Below the pieces are notes generated by a model. It saw nothing but the letters and a program-made list of their open reading frames with translations. It did not search any database and was not told the origin of the DNA. A stretch of DNA of 52,603 bases, from positions 1 to 52,603 of the forward strand of contig NZ_SPQM01000018.1 in the NCBI RefSeq assembly GCF_004570345.1. Direction: 5' to 3'. Made by a program: the position numbers and the translations under genes. This document shows, one piece after another, positions 17,010 through 24,790 of the stretch (position 1 is its first letter; every line of letters begins with the position of its first letter). The DNA comes from Blastococcus sp. CT_GayMR20 (GTDB lineage Bacteria > Actinomycetota > Actinomycetes > Mycobacteriales > Geodermatophilaceae).

Positions 17010-17435
17010 TCAGCTTGACGTGACCTCGGGAAGCAGCGTGAAGGTCGCGACGTGGGCGGGGCGGACGACCGTGAAATGGCGCTGGTCGAAGGTGGCGACC
17101 CGATCGATGCGCAGGCGCTCGGCGATAGCGACGAGCGAGGCGTCGGTCCCGCCGAGACGGAGGTCCGCGTACCGCTCAACCAGGTCGGCCATGCGTGCGA
17201 CGTCGGCAGTGGTCAGCTCTGCGAGTTGCAGCCCGCCGGGCCTGATGTCGCGGAGAAACCGGACCTCGGCGCCCGGGCCACCCCACTCGTTGAGGAGGTA
17301 GCAGACCTCTGCCAGCACGGTGGGGGGAACGAGCAGCGGCTCGTCGAGGGTCTCGAGCAATCGCGCCGCGGCGTCGTGGTTGGTGTCGGCGGTCCGGGCA
17401 GCGGCGACGAGGACGTTCGTGTCGACGAGGATCAC
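17010..17435 (-). CDS. vapC: PIN-domain toxin, VapC family
   Basis: 141 aa. A putative Mg-dependent ribonuclease toxin. The PIN acidic residues are present: Asp5 (VDTNVLV), Glu43 (LAEVCYLL), Asp98 (GGTDASLVAIAERL) and Asp117 (TFDQRHF). The GTG start at 17435 overlaps the antitoxin stop in a GTGA, the usual vapBC coupling. It lies between the integrase and the catabolic genes, consistent with a maintenance role for the accessory DNA. 145 bases separate it from the integrase start. Confidence 0.92.
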   Translation of the reverse strand: MILVDTNVLVAAARTADTNHDAAARLLETLDEPLLVPPTVLAEVCYLLNEWGGPGAEVRFLRDIRPGGLQLAELTTADVARMADLVERYADLRLGGTDASLVAIAERLRIDRVATFDQRHFTVVRPAHVATFTLLPEVTSS

Positions 17436-17692
17436 TCGCGGCCGAAGCCTCGCTGCAGGTACTCGTCGGCGCGGGTGGACAGGTCCGCCGGACCACCGTG
17501 CACCGAACCGATGAAGTCGAGCTTTGCGCGGGTGGGCTGGGCAGCGTCTTCGCCGCTTGGCTGCCCCGGCTCCTCATCCGCGCGCACTACATGCAGGCGC
17601 TGGCCGGGCCGCACGCCGTGACGGCGCAACTCGGCGAGCAGCTCGGCTGCATCCTCGGGGACCGTCAGGTCCCAGCCGTCGGCGGAACTCAT
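17432..17692 (-). CDS. vapB: Antitoxin of the VapB type
   Basis: 86 aa from the ATG at 17692; the frame is open further upstream through a hairpin region but lacks family sequence there. Residues 1-35 (DGWDLTVPEDAAELLAELRRHGVRPGQRLHVV) look like a DNA-binding strand-helix region. The C-terminus DFIGSVHGGPADLSTRADEYLQRGFGRE matches the toxin-neutralising tail of actinobacterial VapB proteins (phenylalanine, then GPADL and DEYL). It precedes and overlaps vapC. Presumably it represses its own promoter, upstream of 17692. Confidence 0.85.
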   Translation of the reverse strand: MSSADGWDLTVPEDAAELLAELRRHGVRPGQRLHVVRADEEPGQPSGEDAAQPTRAKLDFIGSVHGGPADLSTRADEYLQRGFGRE

Positions 17693-18083
17693 GAGCACAG
17701 GGTATCGGGATTCTCGGACCACGAGCCATGATCGCTGAAGCCGCTCCCTCCGCGTGAGTATGCCGGCTGGGGCGGGTCGCCGGAAGGGCGCTGCGCGGCC
17801 CTCCGGGCTGGGCCTTCGGCCCACCCTTCCCCCGACCCACCCCAGCCGGCCAGGAAGCGGTTAGCGGGAGCTGGCTGGGAAGTGACCAACCGTCGCACCC
17901 CGGCAGTTCCGTTTGGGGATCCTCAGCGGGATAAAAACGACGCGCGGCTGGTCGAGCGGAGACGCGCCCGCCACATGGTTGCGACGAACTTACGCACCGG
18001 TTGTCCCGCGGCCGACAGAGTGAACGATTAAATCGGCAGTCCTCACGTGGGCACCCGGTCTGCTGCGGGTCTGGCGAGTGCCC
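17693..18083. other. Intergenic region upstream of vapBC and downstream of aldehyde dehydrogenase
   Basis: 391 bases without a convincing gene. It contains the vapBC promoter region and a large branched hairpin (17762-17850). Around 17930-18030 the sequence is less GC-rich than its surroundings, including GGGATAAAAACG, and may hold a promoter, but no clear pair of boxes is assigned. The mirror is at 34521-34911. Confidence 0.7.
17762..17850. repeat. 89-base branched hairpin
   Basis: An outer stem of 18 positions pairs 17762-17779 (GCCGGCTGGGGCGGGTCG) with 17833-17850 with one mismatch. A second stem, GGAAGGG (17782-17788) with CCCTTCC (17824-17830), lies inside, with a further inner hairpin TGGGCC-TTC-GGCCCA near 17809-17823. 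This is strong structure for untranslated DNA. It could be a bidirectional terminator, a protein-binding site or a structured RNA. The mirror is at 34754-34842. Confidence 0.75.
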
Positions 18084-19529
18084 TCAGAGGTCGATGCCGG
18101 TGAGGACCAGGGTACGGTCGTAGGTGAGGTCTTCCATCGCGTAGCGGACGCCTTCGCGTCCGATGCCGGAGCCCTTCGTTCCGCCGTAGGGCATCTGGTC
18201 GGCGCGGTAGCTGGGGACATCGCCCACGATGACGCCTCCGACCTCGAGGTCGCGGTGTGCGCGGAATGCGGTGGTGATGTCGTGGGTGAAGACCCCCACC
18301 TGCAGTCCGAAATCGGAGTCATTGACGGCGGCGAGCGCCTCGTCGAGGCCGTCGACGGCTCGTAGGGACAGCACGGGGGCGAAGACCTCGTCGCGGTCGA
18401 CGCGCGCTCCGGGGGGCACGTCGACCAGCACGGTCGGCTCAAGGCGGGCGTAGTCGCGTCTGCCGCCGGTGAGGACGTGCGCGCCGGCGTCGACGGCTTC
18501 GGTGATCCAGGAGTGCGCGCGCTGGGCGGCGCGTTCGTCGATCATCGGGCCCAGGGTGGTCTCTTCCCGCTCTGGGTCACCGAGCACCTGCGCTTGGACT
18601 TCGGCGACGACGAGGTCGCGCAGTTGGTCGAACACGCTGCGGTCGGCGATGACCCGTTGCACGGAGATGCAGGACTGGCCGGCTTGGCCGACGCCGAACG
18701 TGGCAATCCGCTGGGCAGCGCGCTGCAGGTCGGCGAGGCTGTTCCAGTCGGCGCACACGACGACGGCGGCGTTGCCGCCGAGTTCGAGGGTAACGTGCTT
18801 ACGGGGTACGAGGTCGCGGATCCCCCAGCCGACTGGCCCGGAGCCGGTGAAGGACACGACCGGTAGTCGCGGGTCGGTAACCAGAGGGTTCATGCGTTCG
18901 TTGGGCACGGTGAGAATCGACCAGGACCCGGCGGGGAGGTCTGTCTCGGCGAGTAGGCCACCCAAGAAAAGGGCTGACAGTGGTGTGGCGGGGGCGGGCT
19001 TAAGCACGATGGGTGCGCCCACGGCCAGGGCGGGGGCGACCTTGTGGGCGACCAGGTTCAGCGGGAAGTTGAACGGGGTGATGCCCAGGACGGGTCCGCG
19101 GCTCACGCGCCGGTTGAGCGCTATGCGGCCTTCTCCCGACGGGTCGGTGTCCAGGCGCTGCAGGTCACCGACCCAGCGGCGGGCCTCCTCCCCGGCCAGG
19201 CGGAACGTCGCTGCGGCTCGATCGACCTCGGCCCGGGCCCAGCGGACCGGCTTGCCGCCTTCGGCGACGATCACCGCGGCCAGATCCTCGCGGGACTCCG
19301 TCAGGCGTCGCGACACGTGGGCCAGGGCGTCGGCACGGCGGTGGGCGGGCAGGCCCGCGAACTCCGGTGCCACGTGGTGCGCGGCGGACACCGCGGCCTC
19401 GACGTGCTCGGGGTCGGCGACGGTCACATGCCCGGCGGGGTCACCGCCGTCGGGGCGGGTGACCGGCTGGGTCTGCGAGCCCCACACCTGGGCGCCGGCG
19501 ACGCGGATGGGGGTCGTCTCGAGCTGCAC
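18084..19529 (-). CDS. NAD(P)-dependent aldehyde dehydrogenase
   Basis: 481 aa from the GTG at 19529, preferred because GAGAGGA lies just upstream; an ATG ten codons earlier has none. It oxidises an aldehyde to the acid. Visible residues: Asn154 in TPFNFPLN, Lys177 (VLKPAP), the GSGPVG cofactor loop (229-234), general base Glu249 (ELGGN) and catalytic Cys287 (GQAGQSCIS). GQxGQSCISVQRV resembles the lactaldehyde/phosphonoacetaldehyde-type branch, but the substrate is not determined. It is the last gene of the SCP2-like/hydrolase/ALDH set, separated from the hydrolase gene by a strong hairpin. Confidence 0.94.
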   Translation of the reverse strand: MQLETTPIRVAGAQVWGSQTQPVTRPDGGDPAGHVTVADPEHVEAAVSAAHHVAPEFAGLPAHRRADALAHVSRRLTESREDLAAVIVAEGGKPVRWARAEVDRAAATFRLAGEEARRWVGDLQRLDTDPSGEGRIALNRRVSRGPVLGITPFNFPLNLVAHKVAPALAVGAPIVLKPAPATPLSALFLGGLLAETDLPAGSWSILTVPNERMNPLVTDPRLPVVSFTGSGPVGWGIRDLVPRKHVTLELGGNAAVVVCADWNSLADLQRAAQRIATFGVGQAGQSCISVQRVIADRSVFDQLRDLVVAEVQAQVLGDPEREETTLGPMIDERAAQRAHSWITEAVDAGAHVLTGGRRDYARLEPTVLVDVPPGARVDRDEVFAPVLSLRAVDGLDEALAAVNDSDFGLQVGVFTHDITTAFRAHRDLEVGGVIVGDVPSYRADQMPYGGTKGSGIGREGVRYAMEDLTYDRTLVLTGIDL

Positions 19530-19565
19530 TCCGGGTCCTCTCGGTGAGCTGCTGGGCATGGCGAT

Positions 19566-19607
19566 GCCGCAGGGTGGTCGACCCGGTCGGGCCGACCACC
19601 CTGCGGC
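19566..19607. terminator. 15-bp intercistronic hairpin between hydrolase and ALDH genes
   Basis: GCCGCAGGGTGGTCG (19566-19580) pairs perfectly with 19593-19607 across a 12-base loop that can itself pair. It sits right after the hydrolase stop and 37 bases before the ALDH start. It is likely a partial terminator or mRNA stabiliser giving unequal expression of the two genes. Confidence 0.7.
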
Positions 19608-19613
19608 GCGCGG

Positions 19614-20489
19614 TCAGGCGTTGGCGGCCTTCTTCTCCCGCTTCTCCTGCAGTAGTTCCAGCGCCTGGATCAGGTAGGTGCGGAACACCGGGTGGTTCTC
19701 ACTCATCGGAAAGTGCCCGATCGCGGGCATGTAGATGAAGGACCCGTTGGTGATGGCGTTGGCGGTGCGCTCGCTGTCCTCGGGGGTGGTGAGGTAGTCG
19801 TACTCGCCGGTCATCATCACGACCGGGCATTTCTCGCCGTCGATGTCCCCGAGCTTGCCGCGCAGGTCGTGGTCGACGGAGTAGAAGTGCAGGTCACCCT
19901 TGAAGGCCTCGGAGCCCTGGGTGTAGTAGAACCAGGTCTTCCACCGGTCGGCCTCGGGAGACTGCGGGGCCATCAGGTCCCAGGTGCCGCTGGCGCAGAC
20001 CTGGGCGGCGTTGGCGTGCGGGTGCTGCCACCAGTCCAGGTAGAAGCCCGGGGAGTAGTCGGCGCCCTCGACGCTCAGGACACCGGCGAACCGGTCGGGC
20101 CGGCGCAGGGCCAGCTGCAGGGCGACGTTCCCGCCGAACGAGGACCCCATGAAGATCGGGTCCTCCAGCTCGAGGGCGTCGGCGAGGGCGATGATGAAGT
20201 TGGAGTAGTGCTCGGCGGAGAGCTGGTACTCCTCCTTCCACCACTCGGTGTTCTCCGGCGGGTCGGACTTGCCGTGGCGGGGCAGGTCGTAGGCGATGAC
20301 CCGGTAGTTGGCGGTGATCTCCTCGTCCTCCAGCAGCCCGCGCCACTGGTGGTTGTGGCAGCCGGCGGTGTGCTGGCACAGGATCGGCTGACCGGTCCCG
20401 TTCTCCAAGTAGAAGACCTTGTACTGCAGGCCGTCGACGTCGACGGTCACGTAGTGGCCGGTGACGGGTGAGATCTTGCTGTTGCTCAT
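19614..20489 (-). CDS. Alpha/beta hydrolase
   Basis: 291 aa. The nucleophile elbow GSSFGG gives Ser117, acid Asp231 (TGEYDYLT) and base His259 (AIGHFPMSENHP), so the triad is complete. QHTAGCHNHQWRG (39-51) takes the oxyanion HG-loop position. The core hydrolase fold is interrupted by a Trp/Tyr-rich cap (about 145-205, DYSPGFYLDWWQHPHAN...WKTWFYYTQGSEAFKGDLHFYS), suggesting a bulky hydrophobic or aromatic substrate. It has a strong ribosome site (GGAAGGGAAT) and lies 17 bases after the SCP2-like gene, so co-transcribed. The reaction is probably ester, lactone or C-C bond hydrolysis; the substrate is unknown. Confidence 0.9.
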   Translation of the reverse strand: MSNSKISPVTGHYVTVDVDGLQYKVFYLENGTGQPILCQHTAGCHNHQWRGLLEDEEITANYRVIAYDLPRHGKSDPPENTEWWKEEYQLSAEHYSNFIIALADALELEDPIFMGSSFGGNVALQLALRRPDRFAGVLSVEGADYSPGFYLDWWQHPHANAAQVCASGTWDLMAPQSPEADRWKTWFYYTQGSEAFKGDLHFYSVDHDLRGKLGDIDGEKCPVVMMTGEYDYLTTPEDSERTANAITNGSFIYMPAIGHFPMSENHPVFRTYLIQALELLQEKREKKAANA

Positions 20490-20506
20490 GGGGGTTATTC
20501 CCTTCC

Positions 20507-20914
20507 TCAGACCGGGGAGCCGACGACGCGCAGGAGCTCGACCTGGCGGGTGATGCAGCGCAGGTTCTGCATGAGGATCAGGAGGTCGCCCTCGAGCTTC
20601 ATGTCTCGCTGGAAGCTGGCCGCCCAGATGCCGTGGAACATGGCAGCGGGGGTCTCCTCACCGAACCCGCGCCAGGTCTCAGCGGAGGCCCGGATGGCGA
20701 ACTGGTAGGCGACGTCCAGGGGGCCCGGGTCAACGGTGACGTGGGTGACCTTGCCGGACTCGACCTGGATGACGTAGGTCCGCTCGGTGGCGTCCAGGAG
20801 GTAGGAGCAGGTGAAGTACTTGCCGTGCGCCTGGATCTCGGGGTCGGTGTTGCTGGCGTCGGTGAAGGCCGTGGCCCATGCTTCGGCCGACGGGGCGCGG
20901 GTGGGCGCACTCAT
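20507..20914 (-). CDS. SCP2-like (sterol-carrier-fold) protein
   Basis: 135 aa from the ATG at 20914, with AGAGGA about seven bases upstream; the open frame extends 50 residues further 5' through the promoter. No signal peptide. The pattern YVIQVESGKVTHVTVDPGPLDVAYQFAIRASAETWRGFGEETP followed by MKLEGDLLILMQNLR is typical of the SCP2 fold, which binds hydrophobic ligands. It is the first gene of the operon with hydrolase and aldehyde dehydrogenase and may present or bind their substrate. The assignment is by pattern, moderately sure. Confidence 0.7.
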   Translation of the reverse strand: MSAPTRAPSAEAWATAFTDASNTDPEIQAHGKYFTCSYLLDATERTYVIQVESGKVTHVTVDPGPLDVAYQFAIRASAETWRGFGEETPAAMFHGIWAASFQRDMKLEGDLLILMQNLRCITRQVELLRVVGSPV

Positions 20915-21030
20915 CGTTGAGTCCTCTCTGAGGGAACGGGGATGACCGGCCACCGGGCGAGCCCTGTGGCGGCTGTCACCATCAGACGGCGGCGCCGGCC
21001 GCACGTCCAATACCTGCTCCCTACGGACCG

Positions 21031-21045
21031 ATAGGCACGCTCTAT
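21031..21045. promoter_or_regulatory. LysR-type operator (T-N11-A) in divergent promoter
   Basis: ATAG-GCACGCT-CTAT is a perfect 4-bp inverted repeat with the T-N11-A geometry of LysR binding sites. It lies 33 bases upstream of the lysR-family start and 116 upstream of the SCP2-like gene. A wider symmetry, CCAATA (21007-21012) with TATTGG (21043-21048), encloses it. Confidence 0.65.
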
Positions 21046-21077
21046 TGGTGTCCGCGCAGCTCACAGCCTAACTTGGT

Positions 21078-22049
21078 GTGGTGCCGGACACGCCTGAACT
21101 GCGCTCACTCCGGTACTTCGTCGCCGTGGCGGAGGAACTTCACTTCGGCCGCGCCGCCGCCCGGCTGCACATCTCCCAACCCTCGCTGAGCGTTCAGATT
21201 CGCAAGCTCGAGCACTCCCTGGGTGTGCGGTTGTTCGAGCGCACCAGCCGGCACGTCGAACTCACCGTCGTAGGCACGGTGCTGTTGGAGGAAGCGCACC
21301 GCCTGCTCACCGGTGCCGACCGGCTGGTCGCCGCGACCCGGGAGGCCTCGCGAGGAGTGCACGGCACGCTCGTCGTCGGGTTCCAGGGCAATGCCGCCGC
21401 CGAGCTGACCCCCAAGATCCTCACCGCCTTCCAGACCCGGCATCCCCGGGTGCAAGTCGAGATGCGCTCTCACGACTTCGCCGACCCCTACGTCGGCCTG
21501 GCCACCGGTAGCGTCGACGTCGCCTTCGTCCGCCCACCACTGCTGGTGCACGACTGGCTGAGCATCGAGACGCTCTTCGTCGAGCCCCGCCTGCTGGTCA
21601 CCTCGACCGACTTCCCGCTGGCCAGCCGTCGCCGGATCAGCGTGGAGGAAGTCCTCGACAAAGCCTTCGTCGCGCGACGCGCCCCCGAGTACTGGCGGGA
21701 CTTCTGGCTGGCCACCGACACCCGCGGCCCGCACACAGTCAAGCTCGGCGCCGAGGTCGGCAGCGTCGACGAGTGCTTCGAAGCCATCCTCTCCGGCCGC
21801 GGTGTCGCGTTCACCCAGGCGTCGACGCAGCGCTTCTACGACCGCCCCGGCCTCACGTTCATCCCGGTCGAGGGGCTGCCGCCCTCGTCGCTGGCGATCG
21901 CCTGGCGCAACGACATGGACGCCCCACCCGTGAACGACTTCGTCGAGACCGCGCGCATGCTCGCCGCCCTCGACCTCGTCCCCGGTGCGCTGACTCCCCC
22001 CCAACCCACGGCTGCCGCGCCACTGGCGCTGGCCGTCGTGGGTCAGTAG
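21078..22049 (+). CDS. LysR-family transcriptional regulator
   Basis: 323 aa. The N-terminal winged HTH (about 6-65) reads LRSLRYFVAVAEELHFGRAAARLHISQPSLSVQIRKLEHSLGVRLFER, followed by the periplasmic-binding-like effector domain (about 92-300). The start is one of two adjacent GTG codons (21078 or 21081) with little leader. It is divergent from the SCP2-like/hydrolase/ALDH genes across a promoter with a T-N11-A box, the classic arrangement for a LysR activator of an adjacent catabolic operon. The effector is probably a pathway substrate or intermediate. Confidence 0.93.
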   Translation: MVPDTPELRSLRYFVAVAEELHFGRAAARLHISQPSLSVQIRKLEHSLGVRLFERTSRHVELTVVGTVLLEEAHRLLTGADRLVAATREASRGVHGTLVVGFQGNAAAELTPKILTAFQTRHPRVQVEMRSHDFADPYVGLATGSVDVAFVRPPLLVHDWLSIETLFVEPRLLVTSTDFPLASRRRISVEEVLDKAFVARRAPEYWRDFWLATDTRGPHTVKLGAEVGSVDECFEAILSGRGVAFTQASTQRFYDRPGLTFIPVEGLPPSSLAIAWRNDMDAPPVNDFVETARMLAALDLVPGALTPPQPTAAAPLALAVVGQ

Positions 22050-22777
22050 AACCGCCGCGCCCGCCGCCGACGCCCGCGCGGCCTACGGCGCCGGCACCGG
22101 GGCAGCGCTACCTGTCTTCTTCGACCATTCAGCGGGGCGGCCGTGCCGCGAGCTGCGCGTTCATCGTCTGCACGAGGTCGACCCAGCCGGGGTTGATGGC
22201 GGACAGCTACTCGAGCTCGACGCCGCACTCCCATCGGGCCAGGCCCATCTGGTGGCGGGCGTATACGGGGTCTAGGCCAAGCCCGGCGACACCCGCTCCC
22301 TTGAACATCGCCTCGCCCACAGGGACGACATCCCCGAGACCGCCGTCCGCCACCGCTTCTGCCGCACCCTCGGTGGCCTGGCCGCCGCTGCCTCACGCCT
22401 TCCAAGAAGTCCTCAACACAGCCGGGGCCTAGCGACGCGTCGCTGTCGCGTCGGAAGTTATCACCGGCCTCATGCGCGTGCCGGACGGATTAGCCGCGCA
22501 GCGGTCAGGAAGGCTGGGACTTGGTAGAGAAGAGACCCCATGGCGATAACCGGCCCACGAGTGGAAGCCTCCGCCACAGCAGCCCGTTGGCGAGGCGGTC
22601 CTTCGGCTCAAGGTTGTGGTGCCCGTGCGCCACGGCCGGCGGCGGCTCCGGGACGGCCAGGCGGCGGACGGTGAACACCGCCTGGGCAATCGCCGCAGCC
22701 AGCAACGCGTCCCTCGCTCAGCGCGTTTCCGCAAATCAATCATTCAACGGTTACCAACGCTTCTGACCAAGCAAACT
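22050..22777. other. Gene-poor decayed region downstream of lysR
   Basis: 728 bases with no intact recognisable gene. It includes a probable pseudogene fragment on the minus strand (22129-22320) and a 66-codon minus-strand open frame (22505-22705) with no recognisable family. The mixture suggests remnants left by successive insertions. The mirror is at 29827-30554. Confidence 0.6.
22129..22320 (-). pseudogene. Decayed gene fragment with in-frame amber codon
   Basis: One minus-strand frame reads VGEAMFKGAGVAGLGLDPVYARHQMG, continues LARWECGVELE, then a TAG, then LSAINPGWVDLVQTMNAQLAARPPR and a stop. Amino-acid use on both sides of the TAG looks protein-like, and the TAG is one change from CAG (Gln). 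I do not recognise the family. Low confidence. Confidence 0.35.
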
Positions 22778-22943
22778 GGCTCTTCCCAGATGAGGGTGTA
22801 GGTCGGCCGGGCGCGTCGGTCCGCAGATAGACGTCGAGGTCTCCCGACGATGGAGGTTCCTACGCCATCCATCCGAAAGACCTCGACGTGACCGACGCTA
22901 CCCCGCCGGCCGGCTTCGGCCGCCCTGACCTGAGCGCCTTCGC
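22778..22943 (+). mobile_element. ISL3-family left-end fragment
   Basis: 166 bases about 96 percent identical to the start of the element at 25056 and in the same orientation. It includes the end sequence GGCTCTTCCCAGATGA and the first 18 or so transposase codons. Similarity stops abruptly at 22943. A solo remnant of a deleted or replaced copy. Confidence 0.8.
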
Positions 22944-22965
22944 GTCTCATCCCAATCGACCCTGA
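22888..22965 (+). pseudogene. Truncated ISL3 transposase start
   Basis: A 25-codon frame, MTDATPPAGFGRPDLSAFAS then HPNRP and stop, matches the first 19 residues of the transposase at 25166 (two substitutions) before running into unrelated DNA. Non-functional. Confidence 0.8.
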
Positions 22966-23171
22966 TCGAGTCTGCTGACCCCCTCGACGAGAACGCAGCG
23001 ACATCACAGCCACCCAACCCCGACCGTCCGGGAAGCCGGGACACGTCACATGGCCTGTGCTGCGGGCGTGTCGAGTGGGTCGTCCAGGGGCGACGCAGGA
23101 GCGTCGACGCGACGTGCTGAGAGGTGGTTCCAGTCGAGCACTAGGACACCGGCTACAGGCATGGCGATAGG
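22966..23171. other. Unassigned spacer
   Basis: 206 bases between the IS fragment and the 3' end of the GlxA-type gene. I see no gene, no strong hairpin and no recognisable IS right end. The mirror is at 29433-29638. Confidence 0.5.
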
Positions 23172-24113
23172 TCAGGAACGGCGTCGCTCCCTGCGCAGGA
23201 GGGAGCGCAGAGTCTCGGCGTTCGCGTAGCCGACCCGTAGCGCGATCTCGGCGGAGGTGAGGTCCGTGGTTGCTGAGAGGTGCCGAGCTCGTTCGATGCG
23301 AAGCCGTTGGACGAAGCCGAGCGGAGTGAGGTTGAGCGCCGCACGGACTCGTCGTTCGAGGGTGCGCCGGCTGGTGCCGAGCGACTGCGCGACGAAGGCG
23401 ACGTTGAACGGTTCGTCCAGGCGGGCGCGCACGAAGCGTTCGAACTCGACGACGATCGGGTCCTCGTGCCGGAGATGTTCGTAGGCGACGAAGGCCGCCT
23501 GCGACGGACGCTCGTCGATGATGAGGAGCTTGGCGACATGTTGGGCCAGGTCGGGGCTGATCGATCGCACGAGTGAGAGCGCGAGGTCGATGTGGGCGAA
23601 CGCGGCGCCGGCGGTGACGAGGTTCCCGTCGACCACGACCATGGTGTCGAGATCGAGGGCGACGGTCGGATAGCGCTTCAGGAACTCCGGCCCCAGGAAC
23701 CAGCTGGTCGTCGCCCGCCGATGATGCATCCGTCCGGTCTCGGCGACAGCGAACACGCCGGTGCACGCCGCGGCGATCCGGGTGGTCGCGTCGTCGAGGC
23801 GCCCGAGCGAGGCGATGACCGAACGAGCATCTCGGCTCTGGAGGGCGTCGTTGGTAGCGGTGGCCGTGAGGGTTCCAAGCGCAGGGACGACGACCACGTC
23901 GAACTCTGCGGACTCCGACAGCGGGTGGTCCACCGACAGGGTCATCGATGCCGTCGTGGTCACTCTCCGTTTCGGTCCGAGGATGGCGAGTTCGATCGGG
24001 TCGATCCGCGGGTCGACATCGCCGCGGGCTCCGTCGGCCACCCGCACGATGTCGATGACCGACGCGACAGCCGAACCGAAGCAGCCGTCGATCGCGATCA
24101 GTCCGATACGCAT
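23172..24113 (-). CDS. GlxA-type AraC regulator with DJ-1/PfpI domain
   Basis: 313 aa from the ATG at 24113 (a frame 31 codons longer runs into the promoter). The DJ-1/PfpI-like domain spans about 1-170, with the elbow Cys117 (AAACTGVFAVAETG). The C-terminal double-HTH AraC domain spans about 215-313 (FNVAFVAQSLGTSRRTLERRVRAALNLTPLGFVQRLRIERARHLSATTDLTSAEIALRVGYANAETLRSLLRRE). It is divergent from an ABM-domain gene across 108 bases and probably controls it. The sensed ligand is unknown. Confidence 0.93.
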   Translation of the reverse strand: MRIGLIAIDGCFGSAVASVIDIVRVADGARGDVDPRIDPIELAILGPKRRVTTTASMTLSVDHPLSESAEFDVVVVPALGTLTATATNDALQSRDARSVIASLGRLDDATTRIAAACTGVFAVAETGRMHHRRATTSWFLGPEFLKRYPTVALDLDTMVVVDGNLVTAGAAFAHIDLALSLVRSISPDLAQHVAKLLIIDERPSQAAFVAYEHLRHEDPIVVEFERFVRARLDEPFNVAFVAQSLGTSRRTLERRVRAALNLTPLGFVQRLRIERARHLSATTDLTSAEIALRVGYANAETLRSLLRRERRRS

Positions 24114-24221
24114 GGCGCGAACAATAGCAATACTGCCGTATACGCCACTTCTCACATGCCCTTGCTCGTCATACGCTGAACTCGCTTCACCAAGAAACCT
24201 CGACACCTAGGAGAACCCCTC
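24114..24221. promoter_or_regulatory. Divergent promoter of the GlxA/ABM pair
   Basis: 108 bases, noticeably less GC-rich than the flanks (CAATAGCAATACTG, and the palindrome CGTATACG at 24137-24144). TAGGAGA precedes the ABM start. Likely operator and both promoters; boxes not assigned. The mirror is at 28383-28490. Confidence 0.5.
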
Positions 24222-24533
24222 ATGTCCACACCCGCATCACTTCCGTATGCCTTCGTCGCCAAGATCGTCGCGGCCGATGGACAGCACGACGCGCTCGCCG
24301 ATCTGCTCGCCGGCGCTGTCGCGCTCGCCAACGAAGAAGTAGGAACGATTGTCTGGTTCGCGGTCAGGACCCACGCCGACACCTTCTGGATCTTCGATGC
24401 ATTCCCCGACGAGGCCGCTCGCGACGCCCACGCCAACGGCGCCATCGTCGCAGCCCTGATGGCCAACCAGCACCTCCTCGGCGCAGCACCCGAGATCCTG
24501 GCGGCCGACGTCCTCGCGTCCAAGCTCCCGTAG
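24222..24533 (+). CDS. Antibiotic-biosynthesis-monooxygenase (ABM) domain protein
   Basis: 103 aa, a single ABM (dimeric alpha-beta barrel) domain: YAFVAKIVAADGQHDALADLLAGAVALANEEVGTIVWFAVR, then FWIFDAFPDEAARDAHANGAIVAALM. This matches small quinol-monooxygenase-like or heme-degradation-fold proteins that act without bound cofactor. It has a strong ribosome site nine bases upstream. Controlled, presumably, by the divergent GlxA-type regulator. The substrate may be a quinol or reactive carbonyl-type compound (inference). Confidence 0.85.
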   Translation: MSTPASLPYAFVAKIVAADGQHDALADLLAGAVALANEEVGTIVWFAVRTHADTFWIFDAFPDEAARDAHANGAIVAALMANQHLLGAAPEILAADVLASKLP

Positions 24534-24767
24534 TCCGCCAACGCACGAGACGATCGCGCCCCGCCGAGCCGTCGCCAGGTCGCGACGCAACGCCACGCTG
24601 CGTTGCCGAGCGGTGCGAGGCCTATCGGCACACGGACAGGATGCCGGCCGCGAGCGCTCAGCCGGCGAGGGGTCCGTCGCAGAGGAGAGCGACGTCGGTG
24701 TCGGGCAGAGCCGTGAGGCCAGCGCATCGCGCGACCACCAGAACCGAACCGCCCCTGCCCTGCGTTT

Positions 24768-24783
24768 CCGCAGGTCAGGGGCT
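24768..24783 (+). repeat. att-like motif beside tRNA fragment
   Basis: CCGCAGGTCAGGGGCT differs at one base from the motif over the integrase stop (15703-15718) and has the same orientation. It is preceded by CCTGCG-TTTC-CGCAGG, a 6-bp hairpin. The mirror is at 27821-27836. Confidence 0.5.
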
Positions 24784-24790
24784 GTTCGCC

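Noticed and set aside
17762..17850. Integron attC site
   Set aside because: The structure is superficially similar, but the nearby integrase is not of the IntI type, there is no cassette array and no recognisable attC core pair.
22505..22705. 66-codon minus-strand open frame
   Set aside because: No family resemblance, no clear ribosome site and located in decayed DNA; not reported as a gene.
15703..24783. Confident attL/attR assignment for the integrase
   Set aside because: The direct repeat is only 16 bases with one mismatch, the third copy is inverted, and no complete tRNA target is present; kept as a hypothesis only.
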